Source: Thiemannella venezuelensis (GTDB lineage Bacteria > Actinomycetota > Actinomycetes > Streptosporangiales > Streptosporangiaceae). Taken from it: 64,000 nucleotides of DNA. Shown piece by piece: positions 25,574-34,588 of this stretch (position 1 is its first letter; each line of letters starts with the position of its first letter). Where the stretch lies: contig NZ_JACHJJ010000033.1 in the NCBI RefSeq assembly GCF_014203605.1, positions 1 through 64,000 of the forward strand, written 5' to 3'. A model generated the notes under the pieces. That model did not search any database and had not been told where the DNA came from. It worked only from the letters and a program-made list of their open reading frames with translations. The translations under genes were made by a program, and so were the position numbers.

Positions 25574-26599
25574 CTACCGGTAGCGGGCCCGGCCGGTACC
25601 GGCGACGACCTCGCCCAGCACCCAGGCCGGCAGGTTCCGCTCCCTGAGCAGGGCCAGCGCCGGGTCGACCGCGTCCGCGGGGACGACCGCCGCCATGCCC
25701 ACGCCCAGATTGAAGGTGCGGTCCATGTCGGCCTGCGCGACCCCGCCGTGCCGGGCGAGCACCTCGAAGACGGCGGGCGGGGTCCAGGACGAGCGGTCCA
25801 GCAGCGCGTCCAGCGTGGGCGGGAGCGAGCGGGACAGGTTGCCCTCCAGGCCGCCGCCGGTGATGTGCGCGTAGGCGTGCACCTCGACCGAGCGCGCCAG
25901 CTCCAGGCAGTCCAGGGAGTAGATCCTGGTCGGCTCCAGCAGCTCCTCGCCGAGCGTCCGGCCGAACTCGGGGACCTCCTGCTCCAGCGAGAGCCCGGCG
26001 AGCTTGATGATGTGCCTGACCAGCGAGTAGCCGTTGGAGTGCACGCCGGAGGAGGCCAGCGCCAGCACCACGTCGCCCTCGCGGACCCGGTCCCGGCCGA
26101 GCATGGCGTCGGCCTCGACCACGCCGGTGGCCGCGCCCGCCAGGTCGTACTCGTCGGCGTCCATGGCGCCCGGGTGCTCGGCCGTCTCCCCGCCGATGAG
26201 CGCGGCGCCCGCCAGGCGGCAGCCCTCGGCGACCCCGCCGACGATCTCGGCGATCCGCTCCGGGACGACCTTGCCGCAGGCGATGTAGTCGGTCATGAAC
26301 AGCGGCTCGGCGCCGCAGACCACCAGGTCGTCCACGACCATGCCGACCAGGTCGATGCCGATCGTGTCGTGCCTGCCGAGCTTCTGGGCGAGCATGACCT
26401 TGGTCCCGACGCCGTCGGTCGAGGTGGTCAGCAGCGGACGCCGGTAGGCCAGCAGCGCCGAGGCGTCGAACAGGCCGGCGAACCCGCTGGCGTCGTCGAC
26501 GACCTCGGGCCGCCGGGACCGGGCGACCTTCGACTTCATCAGCTCGACGGCGCGCTCGCCCGCGTCGATGTCCACGCCCGCGGCGGCGTAACTGGTCAT
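25574..26599 (-). CDS. purM: Phosphoribosylformylglycinamidine cyclo-ligase (AIR synthetase)
   Basis: 341 residues. Catalyses ATP-dependent closure of FGAM to AIR, step five of purine synthesis. Conserved blocks include SYAAAGVDIDAGERAVELMK, LLTTSTDGVGTKVMLAQ, IGIDLVGMVVDDLVVCGAEP, LIGGETAEHPG, GVHSNGYSLVR and ITGGGLEGNL. AAGGAGG precedes ATG 26599. It lies downstream of purF in the same orientation with a 65-base spacer related to the purQ-purL spacer, so the two genes are probably co-transcribed. Confidence 0.97.
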   Translation of the reverse strand: MTSYAAAGVDIDAGERAVELMKSKVARSRRPEVVDDASGFAGLFDASALLAYRRPLLTTSTDGVGTKVMLAQKLGRHDTIGIDLVGMVVDDLVVCGAEPLFMTDYIACGKVVPERIAEIVGGVAEGCRLAGAALIGGETAEHPGAMDADEYDLAGAATGVVEADAMLGRDRVREGDVVLALASSGVHSNGYSLVRHIIKLAGLSLEQEVPEFGRTLGEELLEPTRIYSLDCLELARSVEVHAYAHITGGGLEGNLSRSLPPTLDALLDRSSWTPPAVFEVLARHGGVAQADMDRTFNLGVGMAAVVPADAVDPALALLRERNLPAWVLGEVVAGTGRARYR

Positions 26600-26664
26600 A
26601 CGACCTCCTTCGTCGGTCGCATGACCTCGGGTGCTGTGCCGATCGGCTCGCTCGCTCCGCTCGC
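26600..26664 (-). repeat. purF-purM spacer related to purQ-purL spacer
   Basis: Read on the minus strand the spacer begins at the purF stop with TGAGCGAGCGGAGCGAGCG, continues AGCCGATCGGCACAGCA and ends GGAGGTCGTATG. The purQ-purL spacer has AGCGAGCGAGCCGA, CACAGCA and GGAGGTCGTGTG in the same order. The parts outside the ribosome site are not expected to be conserved by chance. Confidence 0.65.
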
Positions 26665-28101
26665 TCACGTCTTGGCCTCCAGGACGTACTTGCCCACGTT
26701 GTCGCGGTCGACGGCGATGGGGTACTCGCCGTCGAAGCAGGCCCGGCAGAGCCGCTCCGAGGGGATCGTGGTGGCCTCGACCAGGCCCTCCTGCGAGATG
26801 TACCCGAGCGAGTCGGCGCCCAGGGAGTCGCGGATCTCCTCCACGCTGAGCGAGCCCGCGATCAGCTCGGCCCGGGTGGCGAAGTCGATGCCGTAGAAGC
26901 ACGGCCAGGCGACCGGGGGCGAGGAGATCCGGACGTGGACCTCGCGCGCGCCCGCCTCGCGCAGCATCCTGACGATCGCCCGCTGGGTGTTGCCCCGCAC
27001 GATCGAGTCGTCCACGACGACCAGGCGCTTGCCGGCGACGACCTCCTTCAGCGGATTCAGCTTGAGCCGGATGCCGAGCTGGCGGATGGTCTGGGACGGC
27101 TGGATGAAGGTCCGGCCGACGTAGGAGTTCTTCACCAGGCCCTGGCCGTACGGGATCCCGCTCGCCTCGGCGTAGCCGACGGCGGCCGGGGTGCCCGACT
27201 CCGGGGTGGGGATGACCAGGTCGGCCTCCACCGGGTGCTCGCGGGCCAGCACGCGGCCGACCTCGACGCGGGTGGACTGCACGCTGCGCCCGGCGATCGT
27301 GGTGTCCGGCCGGGCCAGGTAGACGTACTCGAACAGGCAGCCCTTGGGCTCGGCCAGCGCGAACCTGCGGGACCGCACGCCGCGCTCGTCGATGGTGATC
27401 AGCTCGCCCGGCTCGATCTCCCGGACGAAGGCGGCGCCCACGATGTCCAGGGCGGCGGTCTCGGAGGCGACCGCCCAGCCGCGCTCCAGGCGGCCGAGGA
27501 CCAGCGGGCGGATGCCCTGCGGGTCGCGGGCGGCGTACAGCGTCTTCTCGTCCATGAAGACGAGCGAGTAGGCGCCCTTGACCTGGGGGAGGAGTTCGGC
27601 GGCCGCGTCGTCGATGGGCTGGCTGCGGTCCTGTGCCAGCAGCGACGTCAGCACCTCGGTGTCGGTGGTCGCCCGGGTGGCGCCGGGCGCGAGGCGCCGG
27701 GCCAGCTCCCGGGTGTTGATCAGGTTGCCGTTGTGGGCGAGCGCGAGCCCGCCGACCTCGGTCGAGCTCAGCGTCGGCTGGGCGTTCTCCCAGACGCTCG
27801 ACCCGGTGGTCGAGTAGCGGCAGTGCCCGATGGCCAGGTGGCCGCGGAGGGTGCCGAGCACCGACTCGTCGAAGACCTGGGCCACCAGGCCCATGTCCTT
27901 GTAGACGAGGATGCGGCTTCCCTCGCTCACCGCGATGCCCGCGGATTCCTGGCCACGGTGCTGCAACGCGTACAGCCCGTAGTAGGTGAGTTTGGAGACT
28001 TCCTCCCCTGGGGCCCATACGCCGAAGACGCCACAGGCGTCCTTCGGGGGTCGGTCGTGGGGGTCAAGGTCATGGCTCAGCTGGCCGTCGCCCTTCAGCA
28101 C
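26665..28101 (-). CDS. purF: Amidophosphoribosyltransferase
   Basis: 478 residues if started at GTG 28101; an in-frame ATG at 28161 would add 20 residues. I prefer GTG because VLKGDGQLSHDLDPHD lines up with other actinobacterial PurF N-termini, though neither start has a good ribosome site. A short propeptide precedes the N-terminal nucleophile Cys23 in KDACGVFG. The glutaminase domain shows LQHRGQESAGIAV and IGHCRYSTTG; the phosphoribosyltransferase domain shows VVVDDSIVRGNT (PRPP loop). C-terminal cysteines (WPCFYGID, LCRACFDGEY) suggest the iron-sulfur type. First committed step of purine synthesis. Confidence 0.95.
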   Translation of the reverse strand: MLKGDGQLSHDLDPHDRPPKDACGVFGVWAPGEEVSKLTYYGLYALQHRGQESAGIAVSEGSRILVYKDMGLVAQVFDESVLGTLRGHLAIGHCRYSTTGSSVWENAQPTLSSTEVGGLALAHNGNLINTRELARRLAPGATRATTDTEVLTSLLAQDRSQPIDDAAAELLPQVKGAYSLVFMDEKTLYAARDPQGIRPLVLGRLERGWAVASETAALDIVGAAFVREIEPGELITIDERGVRSRRFALAEPKGCLFEYVYLARPDTTIAGRSVQSTRVEVGRVLAREHPVEADLVIPTPESGTPAAVGYAEASGIPYGQGLVKNSYVGRTFIQPSQTIRQLGIRLKLNPLKEVVAGKRLVVVDDSIVRGNTQRAIVRMLREAGAREVHVRISSPPVAWPCFYGIDFATRAELIAGSLSVEEIRDSLGADSLGYISQEGLVEATTIPSERLCRACFDGEYPIAVDRDNVGKYVLEAKT

Positions 28102-28270
28102 GGCTTCAGTGTAGGTCGGCCTCTGCGCTGCTCGTACCCCGGGGCCGGGTCTCTCCGTCATGGTGCGCTGACCGAACCTTCATCGGCGTTTTGCCGTGGC
28201 GTCCCCGTTTCGTTGGCAGAGGCCAGGGGATGGTGGGGTATCCGGCATATCGACCCGTTGGAGAGCAGAC

Positions 28271-29506
28271 GTGACCCCACCTGTTGACCCATCCCAGCCT
28301 GGCCCGTGGCGGGAACCGGGGGGCCGGCGGTCCGAGGGGGAGGAGCCCGTACCGCGGCCGGGGGACACCGCCGGCCCCTCCGGCACCGGCGAGACGACGG
28401 CCGCCGGGAGGCGGTCCGAGGAGGAGGCCCCGCCCGTCGGAGAGCCCTCGGGGCCCGGTGAGGCGCCGCCGCCGGTCGTGGAGCCCTCGAAGCCCGGAGA
28501 GGCCCCGCCGCCCGCCCGGGAGCCCTCGGAGCCCGGTGAGGCGCCGCCCGGGCGCCCCGGACCCGGACCGGGCGGGACGCCGCCGGGCGGTCCCGGTGGC
28601 GAGCCGGGCGAGACGCCTCCCGGTCCGCCCGGCCCGGCCCCGCGGGAGCCGGTGCCTCCTCACCCGGACCTGCCGGGAGCACCGGAGGTGCCCCAGCCGC
28701 TCCAGGCGGATCCGTCCCCGCCGTCCCAGGCGGCTTCGCCGCCCGCCCACTCCGTGCCCGGAGCCGCGCCGCCCGCCTATCCGGGCTGGGAGAGCACCGC
28801 CGAGCAGCGGCCGGACGACCGGGACGTCCCGCCGGGGGCCTCCCGGCCCTCGCGCTACGACCCGCCGACCCCGGAGGCCTCCGCCGCCGTCCCGGCGCAG
28901 GCCACCGAACCCGTCACCGGGTGGTTCCCGCCGGACCGGGCGCCCGGTGATCCGTACGGCGCACCCGGCCGGGGAGGTCCGTACGAGTCCTCCGGCGCGC
29001 CCGCCCAGGCAGGCCCGTACGGCGCGCCCGCGCCCGGCGGCCCGTACGGCGCGCATCCCTCCGGGGTCCCGGCAGGAGCGCCCACCGGAGCGCATCCCTA
29101 CGGCGGGGGCCAGGCGCCGCCGGTTCCGGCCGGCCCCGCCTACCCGGGGCCGGCGGGGTACCCGGCGCCGCCCCCGGGCGACCGGTCCCAGCACGGGCAG
29201 GGCGGCAGGCTCGGCACCGCCGCCCTGGTGCTCGGCATCGTCAGCCTCGTCCTGCTCTTCGCCTGCGGGGCGGGCGTGCTGACGGCGATCGCCGGCGTGG
29301 TGCTCGGCATCGTCGCGGTGGTCAAGGACTCCAACCGGGGCCGGGCCTGGGTGGGCCTGCTGCTGAGCGCCCTCGCGCTGATCATCGCCGCGGTCTTCCT
29401 CGCCTGGTTCGTCAACAAGGTGGGCGGCTGCCTGGACCTGCCCCGCGAGCTCCAGCAGCGCTGCGTCGAGGAGAGGTTCGGCATCGACATCCAGCCCCCG
29501 GGCTGA
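28271..29506 (+). CDS. Proline-rich protein with C-terminal membrane hairpin (DUF4190-like)
   Basis: 411 residues from GTG 28271 (GGAGAG upstream). About 300 residues are low-complexity Pro/Gly/Glu, including three near-repeats of EPSxPGEAPPP and several GGPYGAP-type motifs. The C-terminus has two membrane helices separated by a short loop (TAALVLGIVSLVLLFACGAG, AIAGVVLGIVAVVKDSNRGR, LLLSALALIIAAVFLAWFV), as in DUF4190 proteins, and ends in a short domain with two cysteines. Role unknown. It is divergent from purF and convergent with the sterol-carrier-like gene. The proline-rich region should be disordered. Confidence 0.8.
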   Translation: MTPPVDPSQPGPWREPGGRRSEGEEPVPRPGDTAGPSGTGETTAAGRRSEEEAPPVGEPSGPGEAPPPVVEPSKPGEAPPPAREPSEPGEAPPGRPGPGPGGTPPGGPGGEPGETPPGPPGPAPREPVPPHPDLPGAPEVPQPLQADPSPPSQAASPPAHSVPGAAPPAYPGWESTAEQRPDDRDVPPGASRPSRYDPPTPEASAAVPAQATEPVTGWFPPDRAPGDPYGAPGRGGPYESSGAPAQAGPYGAPAPGGPYGAHPSGVPAGAPTGAHPYGGGQAPPVPAGPAYPGPAGYPAPPPGDRSQHGQGGRLGTAALVLGIVSLVLLFACGAGVLTAIAGVVLGIVAVVKDSNRGRAWVGLLLSALALIIAAVFLAWFVNKVGGCLDLPRELQQRCVEERFGIDIQPPG

Positions 29507-29512
29507 CGGGGT

Positions 29513-29959
29513 TCACGTGAGCGGCAGGTACTCCGCCAGATCGGCCCGGGCGCCGCTCGCGGACACGGCCCCGGACGCCATCGCCCGGTCCCACGTCAGC
29601 CGCCCGGTGGCCAGCTCCAGCCAGGTCCGCGCGTCCGTCTCGATCACGTTCGGCGGGGTGCCCCGCGTGTGCCGGGGCCCCTCCACGCACTGCACCGCCG
29701 CGTACGGCGGGACCCGCACCTCGACGGTCCGCCCCGGAGCCGACGCGGCGAGCCGGTCCAGCAGGTGCCGTACGGCGAAGCGCACCGCCTCCCGCTCCGG
29801 CCCGAGCCCCCGGCCGTACGCCCGCAGGACCGCCGCGACGCACGCCCCCAGCAGCGCGCCGAGGGACTCGGGGCCGTCGTGGGGCGGTTCGTCCAGGGCG
29901 GTCAGCTGGGCGTCCAGAGCGGCGAGGACCTTGGCGGCGTCAGGCTTGTACGGCGGCAC
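29513..29959 (-). CDS. Sterol-carrier-like family protein
   Basis: 148 residues. The segment VEVRVPPYAAVQCVEGPRHT followed by GTPPNVIETDARTWLELATG and LTWDRAMASGAVSASGARAD matches the bacterial sterol-carrier-protein orthologue family commonly found beside purF in actinobacteria. These proteins have an SCP2-like lipid-binding fold; a ligand has not been shown to my knowledge. No signal peptide. Overlaps nothing; it is convergent with the preceding gene with six bases between stops. Confidence 0.85.
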   Translation of the reverse strand: MPPYKPDAAKVLAALDAQLTALDEPPHDGPESLGALLGACVAAVLRAYGRGLGPEREAVRFAVRHLLDRLAASAPGRTVEVRVPPYAAVQCVEGPRHTRGTPPNVIETDARTWLELATGRLTWDRAMASGAVSASGARADLAEYLPLT

Positions 29960-30080
29960 CGTCCCATCATGCCCGCCCGTGCCGTACCGGTGGACGGGGC
30001 GGCCCGCCGGGGACCGGTCCGCGTTCCCCCCGCTCCCGCGCAGGCAGGCGGGCCGAGGAACCGGTCATTCGCGACATACG

Positions 30081-30124
30081 GTTCATCATCTGGGAAAACG
30101 TTGTTCACCTCCGGTTCGGCCGGC
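30081..30124 (+). promoter_or_regulatory. PHO-box-like direct repeats before phoX
   Basis: Eleven-base units start at 30081 (GTTCATCATCT), 30103 (GTTCACCTCCG) and 30114 (GTTCGGCCGGC), with a diverged unit at 30092. Spacing of exactly 11 and 22 bases and the GTTCA(C/T)C core match PhoP-binding PHO boxes of actinomycetes. Phosphate control of the downstream phosphatase is inferred. Confidence 0.6.
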
Positions 30125-30174
30125 CTCCGTAGCGTCCCCGGCCGGAACATCTGTGCACCACCTTGGAGGCCCCT

Positions 30175-32259
30175 GTGGCGAACCCGTCGCCGCGCCGAAC
30201 GCTCCCGCTGCTCATGAGCCCGCACAAGAGCGGGCGCTCCGCGCTGACCTGTGAATTCCGCTGCGGCAACGCCTGCGCCCACGACGTCTCGAACACCAGC
30301 GACAACGCCTACTTCGGCGACGTGGTCGCCTCGGCCCTCTCCCGCCGCGGCGTGCTGCGCGCGGGCGCGCTCGGCGCGCTCGCCGCCGGCGCCGGCGCGG
30401 CCGGGGTGGCGGGAGCCGTGCCCGCCGCGGCCGAGCCCGCCCCGGAGGCCAGGTCCGGAGGCCGGGGGAACCACGGCGGGCGGGGCGGGCTCCGCTTCGC
30501 CGCGGTGGCCCCGAACCGGGAGGACCGCATCGTCGTCCCCGAGGGGTACACGTCGGCCGCCGTGGTGCGCTGGGGCGACCCGGTCCTGCCCGACGCCCCG
30601 GCGTTCGACTTCGAGAACCAGACCGCCGAGGCGCAGGCCAAGCAGTTCGGCTACAACTGCGACTTCGTGACCTTCTTCCCGATGGGCGGCCACCGCGGCC
30701 TGCTCTGGGTCAACCACGAGTACTCCGACGAGGCGCTCATGTTCCGCGGCTACGCCGGCGGGACCGCCGCGACCGAGGAGCAGCTCAGGATCGGCCTGGC
30801 CGCGCACGGCGGCTCGGTCGTCGAGATCGAGCGGGTGGGCCGCTCCGGGCAGTGGCGGCTGGTCACCCGGGGCCGCCGCCGCTACAACCGGCGCATCACC
30901 GCGCAGACCCCGATGAAGCTCACCGGTCCGGCCGCAGGCCACGACCTGCTGAAGACGGCCGCCGACCCGACCGGCACCACCGTCCTCGGCATGCTCAACA
31001 ACTGCGCCGGCGGCACCACCCCGTGGGGGACCGTGCTGAGCGGCGAGGAGAACTTCAACCAGTACTTCGTCCTGGGCAGCGGCGCCCCGGAGGCGGAGAA
31101 GGCCGCGCTCAAGCGGTACGGCATCGACACGGCCTCGACCACCCCGGGCGGCCGCCGCTTCGACCGGGTCGAGGAGCGCTTCGACCTGTCCAGGCACCCC
31201 CACGAGGCCAACCGCTTCGGCTGGATCGTGGAGATCGACCCGTTCGACCCCGACTCCACCCCGGTCAAGCGCACCGCCCTGGGCCGGCTCGCCCACGAGG
31301 GCGCCACCACCACCCTCGCCAGGGACGGCCGGGTCGTGGCCTACATGGGCGACGACTCCCGCTTCGAGTACGTCTACAAGTTCGTCTCGAAGAAGCGCTA
31401 CATCCCCGGCTTCGACCGCCACAACCGCACCCTGCTGGACGAGGGCACGCTGTACGTGGCCAGGCTCACCGGCGACAGCCCGGCCGCCGAGATCGACGGC
31501 ACCGGGAAGCTCCCCGCCGACGGGCGGTTCGACGGCTCCGGCGAGTGGATCCCGCTGGTCACCGGGAACGTCTCGCACGTGCCCGGCATGTCCGCCGCGG
31601 AGGTGCTCATCCACACCCGCCTGGCCGCCGACAAGGTCGGGGCGACCAAGATGGACCGCCCCGAGGACATCGAGCGCAACCCCGTCACCGGGGGCGTCTA
31701 CCTGGCGCTGACCAACAACTCCAACCGGACCCCGGCCCAGGTGGACGAGGCCAACCCGCGCCCGGCCAACAAGCACGGCCACGTCCTGGAGATCGTCGAG
31801 CAGCGCAACGACGCCGCGTCCACGGCCTTCGCCTGGTCCCTCCCGCTGGTCTGCGGCGACCCGAACGACGCCTCGACCTACTTCGCCGGGTTCGACAAGA
31901 CCAAGGTCTCGCCGATCTCCTGCCCGGACAACGTCGCCTTCGACCGCGACGGCAACCTGTGGATCTCCACCGACGGCAACGCCCTGGGCTCCAACGACGG
32001 CCTGTTCGTCATGCCGGTGGCCGGCAGGGAGCGCGGCTATCTCCGCCAGTTCCTCACCGTGCCGATCGGCGCGGAGACCTGCGGCCCGATGGTCACCCAG
32101 GACCAGCGCAGCGTCTTCGTCGCCGTCCAGCACCCGGGCGAGGTCAACGGGGCCTCGCCCGAGGCCCCGGCCAGCCACTGGCCCGACGGCGGCACCAGCC
32201 AGCCCCGGCCCTCGGTCGCGGTGGCCTGGCACACCCGGGGAGAGAAGATCGGTTCCTGA
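30175..32259 (+). CDS. PhoX-type alkaline phosphatase, Tat-exported
   Basis: 694 residues from GTG 30175 with GGAGG upstream. A Tat signal with twin arginine SRRGVLRAGALGALAAGAG follows an unusual 50-residue N-terminal extension. The mature protein is a PhoX (DUF839) beta-propeller: GYNCDFVTFFP, LLWVNHEYSDE, NNCAGGTTPWGTVLSGEENF, RFGWIVEIDPFDP, YMGDDSRFEYVYKFVS, DNVAFDRDGNLWISTDGN and ETCGPMVTQD. PhoX enzymes use calcium and iron and release phosphate from organic monoesters outside the cell. Direct repeats at 30081-30124 suggest PhoP control. A 20-bp stem terminator follows. Confidence 0.92.
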   Translation: MANPSPRRTLPLLMSPHKSGRSALTCEFRCGNACAHDVSNTSDNAYFGDVVASALSRRGVLRAGALGALAAGAGAAGVAGAVPAAAEPAPEARSGGRGNHGGRGGLRFAAVAPNREDRIVVPEGYTSAAVVRWGDPVLPDAPAFDFENQTAEAQAKQFGYNCDFVTFFPMGGHRGLLWVNHEYSDEALMFRGYAGGTAATEEQLRIGLAAHGGSVVEIERVGRSGQWRLVTRGRRRYNRRITAQTPMKLTGPAAGHDLLKTAADPTGTTVLGMLNNCAGGTTPWGTVLSGEENFNQYFVLGSGAPEAEKAALKRYGIDTASTTPGGRRFDRVEERFDLSRHPHEANRFGWIVEIDPFDPDSTPVKRTALGRLAHEGATTTLARDGRVVAYMGDDSRFEYVYKFVSKKRYIPGFDRHNRTLLDEGTLYVARLTGDSPAAEIDGTGKLPADGRFDGSGEWIPLVTGNVSHVPGMSAAEVLIHTRLAADKVGATKMDRPEDIERNPVTGGVYLALTNNSNRTPAQVDEANPRPANKHGHVLEIVEQRNDAASTAFAWSLPLVCGDPNDASTYFAGFDKTKVSPISCPDNVAFDRDGNLWISTDGNALGSNDGLFVMPVAGRERGYLRQFLTVPIGAETCGPMVTQDQRSVFVAVQHPGEVNGASPEAPASHWPDGGTSQPRPSVAVAWHTRGEKIGS

Positions 32260-32270
32260 TCTCCGGTACG

Positions 32271-32325
32271 GCCCGCGTCCCGGCCCGGCGGCGCTCCCGC
32301 GGGGGCGCCGGGCCGGGACGCGGGC
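32271..32325. terminator. 20-bp perfect stem terminator
   Basis: 32271-32290 pairs perfectly with 32306-32325 around a 15-base loop. It lies between convergent phoX and the MFS gene, with no U-tract. Confidence 0.85.
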
Positions 32326-32330
32326 CCGGG

Positions 32331-33773
32331 TTACGCCGGCACCCCCGTGCGCTCGGCGGCGCCCTCCCGCGTCTCGGCGGGCGGGCCGGTCCGTGCGGAC
32401 CGCAGCGAGAACAGGCTGATCGGAACCCCGGCCAGCACGATCGCCGCCGCGAGCACCAGCGTGGACTGGTAGGCCGACAGGAACGCCGGGAGCGGTTCCG
32501 CCCCGCCCTCGGCGAGTGAGGCCTGGCGGGAGTTGAGGATCGCGCCGAGGAGCGTGATGCCGAGCAGGCCGAAGACCTCGCGCGAGACGTTCAGCACGCC
32601 CGAGGCGACCCCGGCGCGGCCGTCGGGGAGGGTGCCGAGGATGGCGGTGGTGAGCGGGACCAGCAGGCCGCCGCCCAGGCCGTAGACCAGGAACCAGGGG
32701 AGCAGGTCGCCGAACGAGCCGCCCTCGCCGACGAACGAGATCCCGAAGACGGCCACCGCCATCAGCAGCAGCCCGGCCGCCACGGTCCGCGCGGTGCCCA
32801 GGGCGCCGCTGATCCGCGGGGCGACGGCCGCGGTGACCGCCATGACCAACGCCATCGGCACGAACGCGGCGCCGGCCTCGATGGGGGTGAAGCCCAGCGC
32901 GTTCTGCAGGTACAGCGCGGTGAAGAAGTAGATCCCGAACACGCCGAACGCCCACAGGCCCATGGAGAGCGTGCCCCCGCTGAACACCCGCGAGCGGAAC
33001 AGCGACAGGTCGATCATCGGTTCCCGGCTCCGCGTCTCGACCGCCACGAAGGCCAGCGCCGAGGCCAGCGCGAGCCCGAGGGCGCCCAGGATCTCCGGCG
33101 AGGTCCAGCCGGCGCCCTCGCCCTCGATGAGGCCGTACGTCAGGGCGAACAGCGCCAGGCTGGAGGTGGCCAGGCCGGGCAGGTCCATGCTGCGCCGTAC
33201 CCGGTCCCGGGCGGCCGGGCGGATCGCCCAGAGCCCCAGGCCGAAGGTCACGGCCCCGATCGGCACGTTGATCAGGTAGATCCAGCCCCAGTCCCACCGT
33301 TCGCTGATGAACCCGCCGGTCAGCGGGCCCAGGGCCAGGGCGAGCGCGCCGACGGCGCTCCACAGGCCGACGGCCGTGCCGCGCTCCCTCGGGTCGGGGA
33401 AGGTCGAGCTGATCAGCGCGAGCGCGGTGGGGGTGAGGAAGGCCGCCCCGACGCCCTGCACCGCCCGGGTGACGATCAGCGTCGTGCCGTCGGCGGCGAG
33501 CCCGGCGGCCAGCGAGGCGAGGGTGAAGACCCCGAGCCCGATCAGGAAGATCCGCCGTCGGCCGAAGAGGTCGGCCAGCCGCCCGCCGACCAGCATCAGC
33601 CCGGCGAAGACCAGGATGTAGCCGCTCACGATCCATTCGAGACCTGAGACGTCCAGCCCGAGGTCCCGCTGGATCGTCGGCAGGGCCACGTTGACGACGT
33701 TGTTGTCGAGATAGGTCATGAAGGTGCCGAGAGCGATCGCTCCCAGCGCCCACCACCTGCGGTTGTCCACCAC
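32331..33773 (-). CDS. DHA2-type MFS drug exporter (14 helices)
   Basis: 480 residues. EmrB/QacA-type features: FMTYLDNNVVNVALPTIQRD (helix 1), GRLADLFGRRRIFLIGLGVF (motif A), GLWSAVGALALALGPLTGGF (motif C), 14 predicted helices. GTG 33773 has GAGGAG at good spacing; a GTG two codons earlier is also in frame. It is divergent from a TetR gene, and a near-perfect 23-bp palindrome lies between them, so it is probably the repressor's target. Substrate unknown. Confidence 0.9.
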   Translation of the reverse strand: MVDNRRWWALGAIALGTFMTYLDNNVVNVALPTIQRDLGLDVSGLEWIVSGYILVFAGLMLVGGRLADLFGRRRIFLIGLGVFTLASLAAGLAADGTTLIVTRAVQGVGAAFLTPTALALISSTFPDPRERGTAVGLWSAVGALALALGPLTGGFISERWDWGWIYLINVPIGAVTFGLGLWAIRPAARDRVRRSMDLPGLATSSLALFALTYGLIEGEGAGWTSPEILGALGLALASALAFVAVETRSREPMIDLSLFRSRVFSGGTLSMGLWAFGVFGIYFFTALYLQNALGFTPIEAGAAFVPMALVMAVTAAVAPRISGALGTARTVAAGLLLMAVAVFGISFVGEGGSFGDLLPWFLVYGLGGGLLVPLTTAILGTLPDGRAGVASGVLNVSREVFGLLGITLLGAILNSRQASLAEGGAEPLPAFLSAYQSTLVLAAAIVLAGVPISLFSLRSARTGPPAETREGAAERTGVPA

Positions 33774-33790
33774 TTCCACTCCTCTACGGC

Positions 33791-33813
33791 GTACTTGTAC
33801 GACGTACATGTAC
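33791..33813. promoter_or_regulatory. Palindromic operator between MFS and TetR genes
   Basis: GTAC-TTGTACG-A-CGTACAT-GTAC is a 23-bp palindrome with one mismatched pair. TACGGCGTA also occurs on both sides, at 33785 and 33831. Position between divergent repressor and exporter genes fits a TetR operator. Confidence 0.7.
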
Positions 33814-33852
33814 GGTGGATAGTGGAACGTGTACGGCGTATAGTTGTCAAGC

Positions 33853-34518
33853 GTGATGGGGAAACTGACCCGCCAGGCGGTCGTCGAGCAGGCACTGGAG
33901 ATCGGCGACGCCGAAGGACTCGCGGCGGTGACCGTCCGGCGGCTGGCCCAGGAGCTGGGTGTCACGCCGATGGCGCTGTACTGGCACTTCAAGAACAAGG
34001 AGCAGCTCACCATCGGCATGGCCGACCACCTGGTCGAGGGCTTCATGATCCAGGAGGACTTCGCCGCCCCGTGGCGGGAGCAGCTCCACGAGCTGGTCTC
34101 GGGCCTGGTCAGGGTGCTCCGCCGCCATCCCTGCGCGACGGCGGTGCTGGAGGAGGTCGACCATCTGGCGGTGCCGAGCTTCCTGCGCGTCTGGGACACC
34201 GCGCTCGGCCTGGCCAAGCAGGCCGGCTTCTCCTACGAGCAGAGCTGCCTGATCTCCAAGTACCTCCTGCAGGGGGCGATCGCCCTGGCGGCCGGGCCGC
34301 TCAACCGCCACGGCCGGGGCCTGACGGAGGAGGCGGCGGCCGAGAGGCTGCGCGTCAAGCGGCTGACCCTCCAGTCGCTCCCGTCCGACCTCTACCCGCA
34401 CATCGTGGAGATGGCCGTCCCCCTCGCGGAGGGGAGCGGCGCCGACCTCTACGACACGTTCGGCGTCGACCTCCTCGTCGCCGGCATCGAGGTCATGGCC
34501 GCCCGCTCCCGCGCGTGA
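33853..34518 (+). CDS. TetR-family repressor of the adjacent exporter
   Basis: 221 residues. HTH: TRQAVVEQALEIGDAEGLAA then VTVRRLAQELGVTPMALYWH and FKNKEQLTIGMADHLV. The C-terminal domain resembles the tetracycline-repressor-like C-terminal class. TATAGT at 33838-33843 is nine bases before GTG 33853 (ATG 33856 follows), suggesting a leaderless transcript whose promoter overlaps the operator. Divergent partner is a DHA2 MFS exporter. A 16-bp GC palindrome follows the stop at 34524-34539. Confidence 0.88.
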   Translation: MMGKLTRQAVVEQALEIGDAEGLAAVTVRRLAQELGVTPMALYWHFKNKEQLTIGMADHLVEGFMIQEDFAAPWREQLHELVSGLVRVLRRHPCATAVLEEVDHLAVPSFLRVWDTALGLAKQAGFSYEQSCLISKYLLQGAIALAAGPLNRHGRGLTEEAAAERLRVKRLTLQSLPSDLYPHIVEMAVPLAEGSGADLYDTFGVDLLVAGIEVMAARSRA

Positions 34519-34588
34519 CCGGCCCCGCCGCGCGGCGGGAACCGGGGGGAGGGAGCGCCGAAGGCCGGGGGCCCGGACGCCGGAGGGG

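Noticed and set aside
28101-28161. ATG 28161 as purF start
   Set aside because: Possible, but the 20 added residues are unlike PurF N-termini; GTG 28101 aligns better with known actinobacterial PurF.
29902-33756. A 1284-residue open frame across phoX and the MFS gene
   Set aside because: It runs antisense to phoX and out of frame with the exporter; composition is low-complexity and no family is recognisable.
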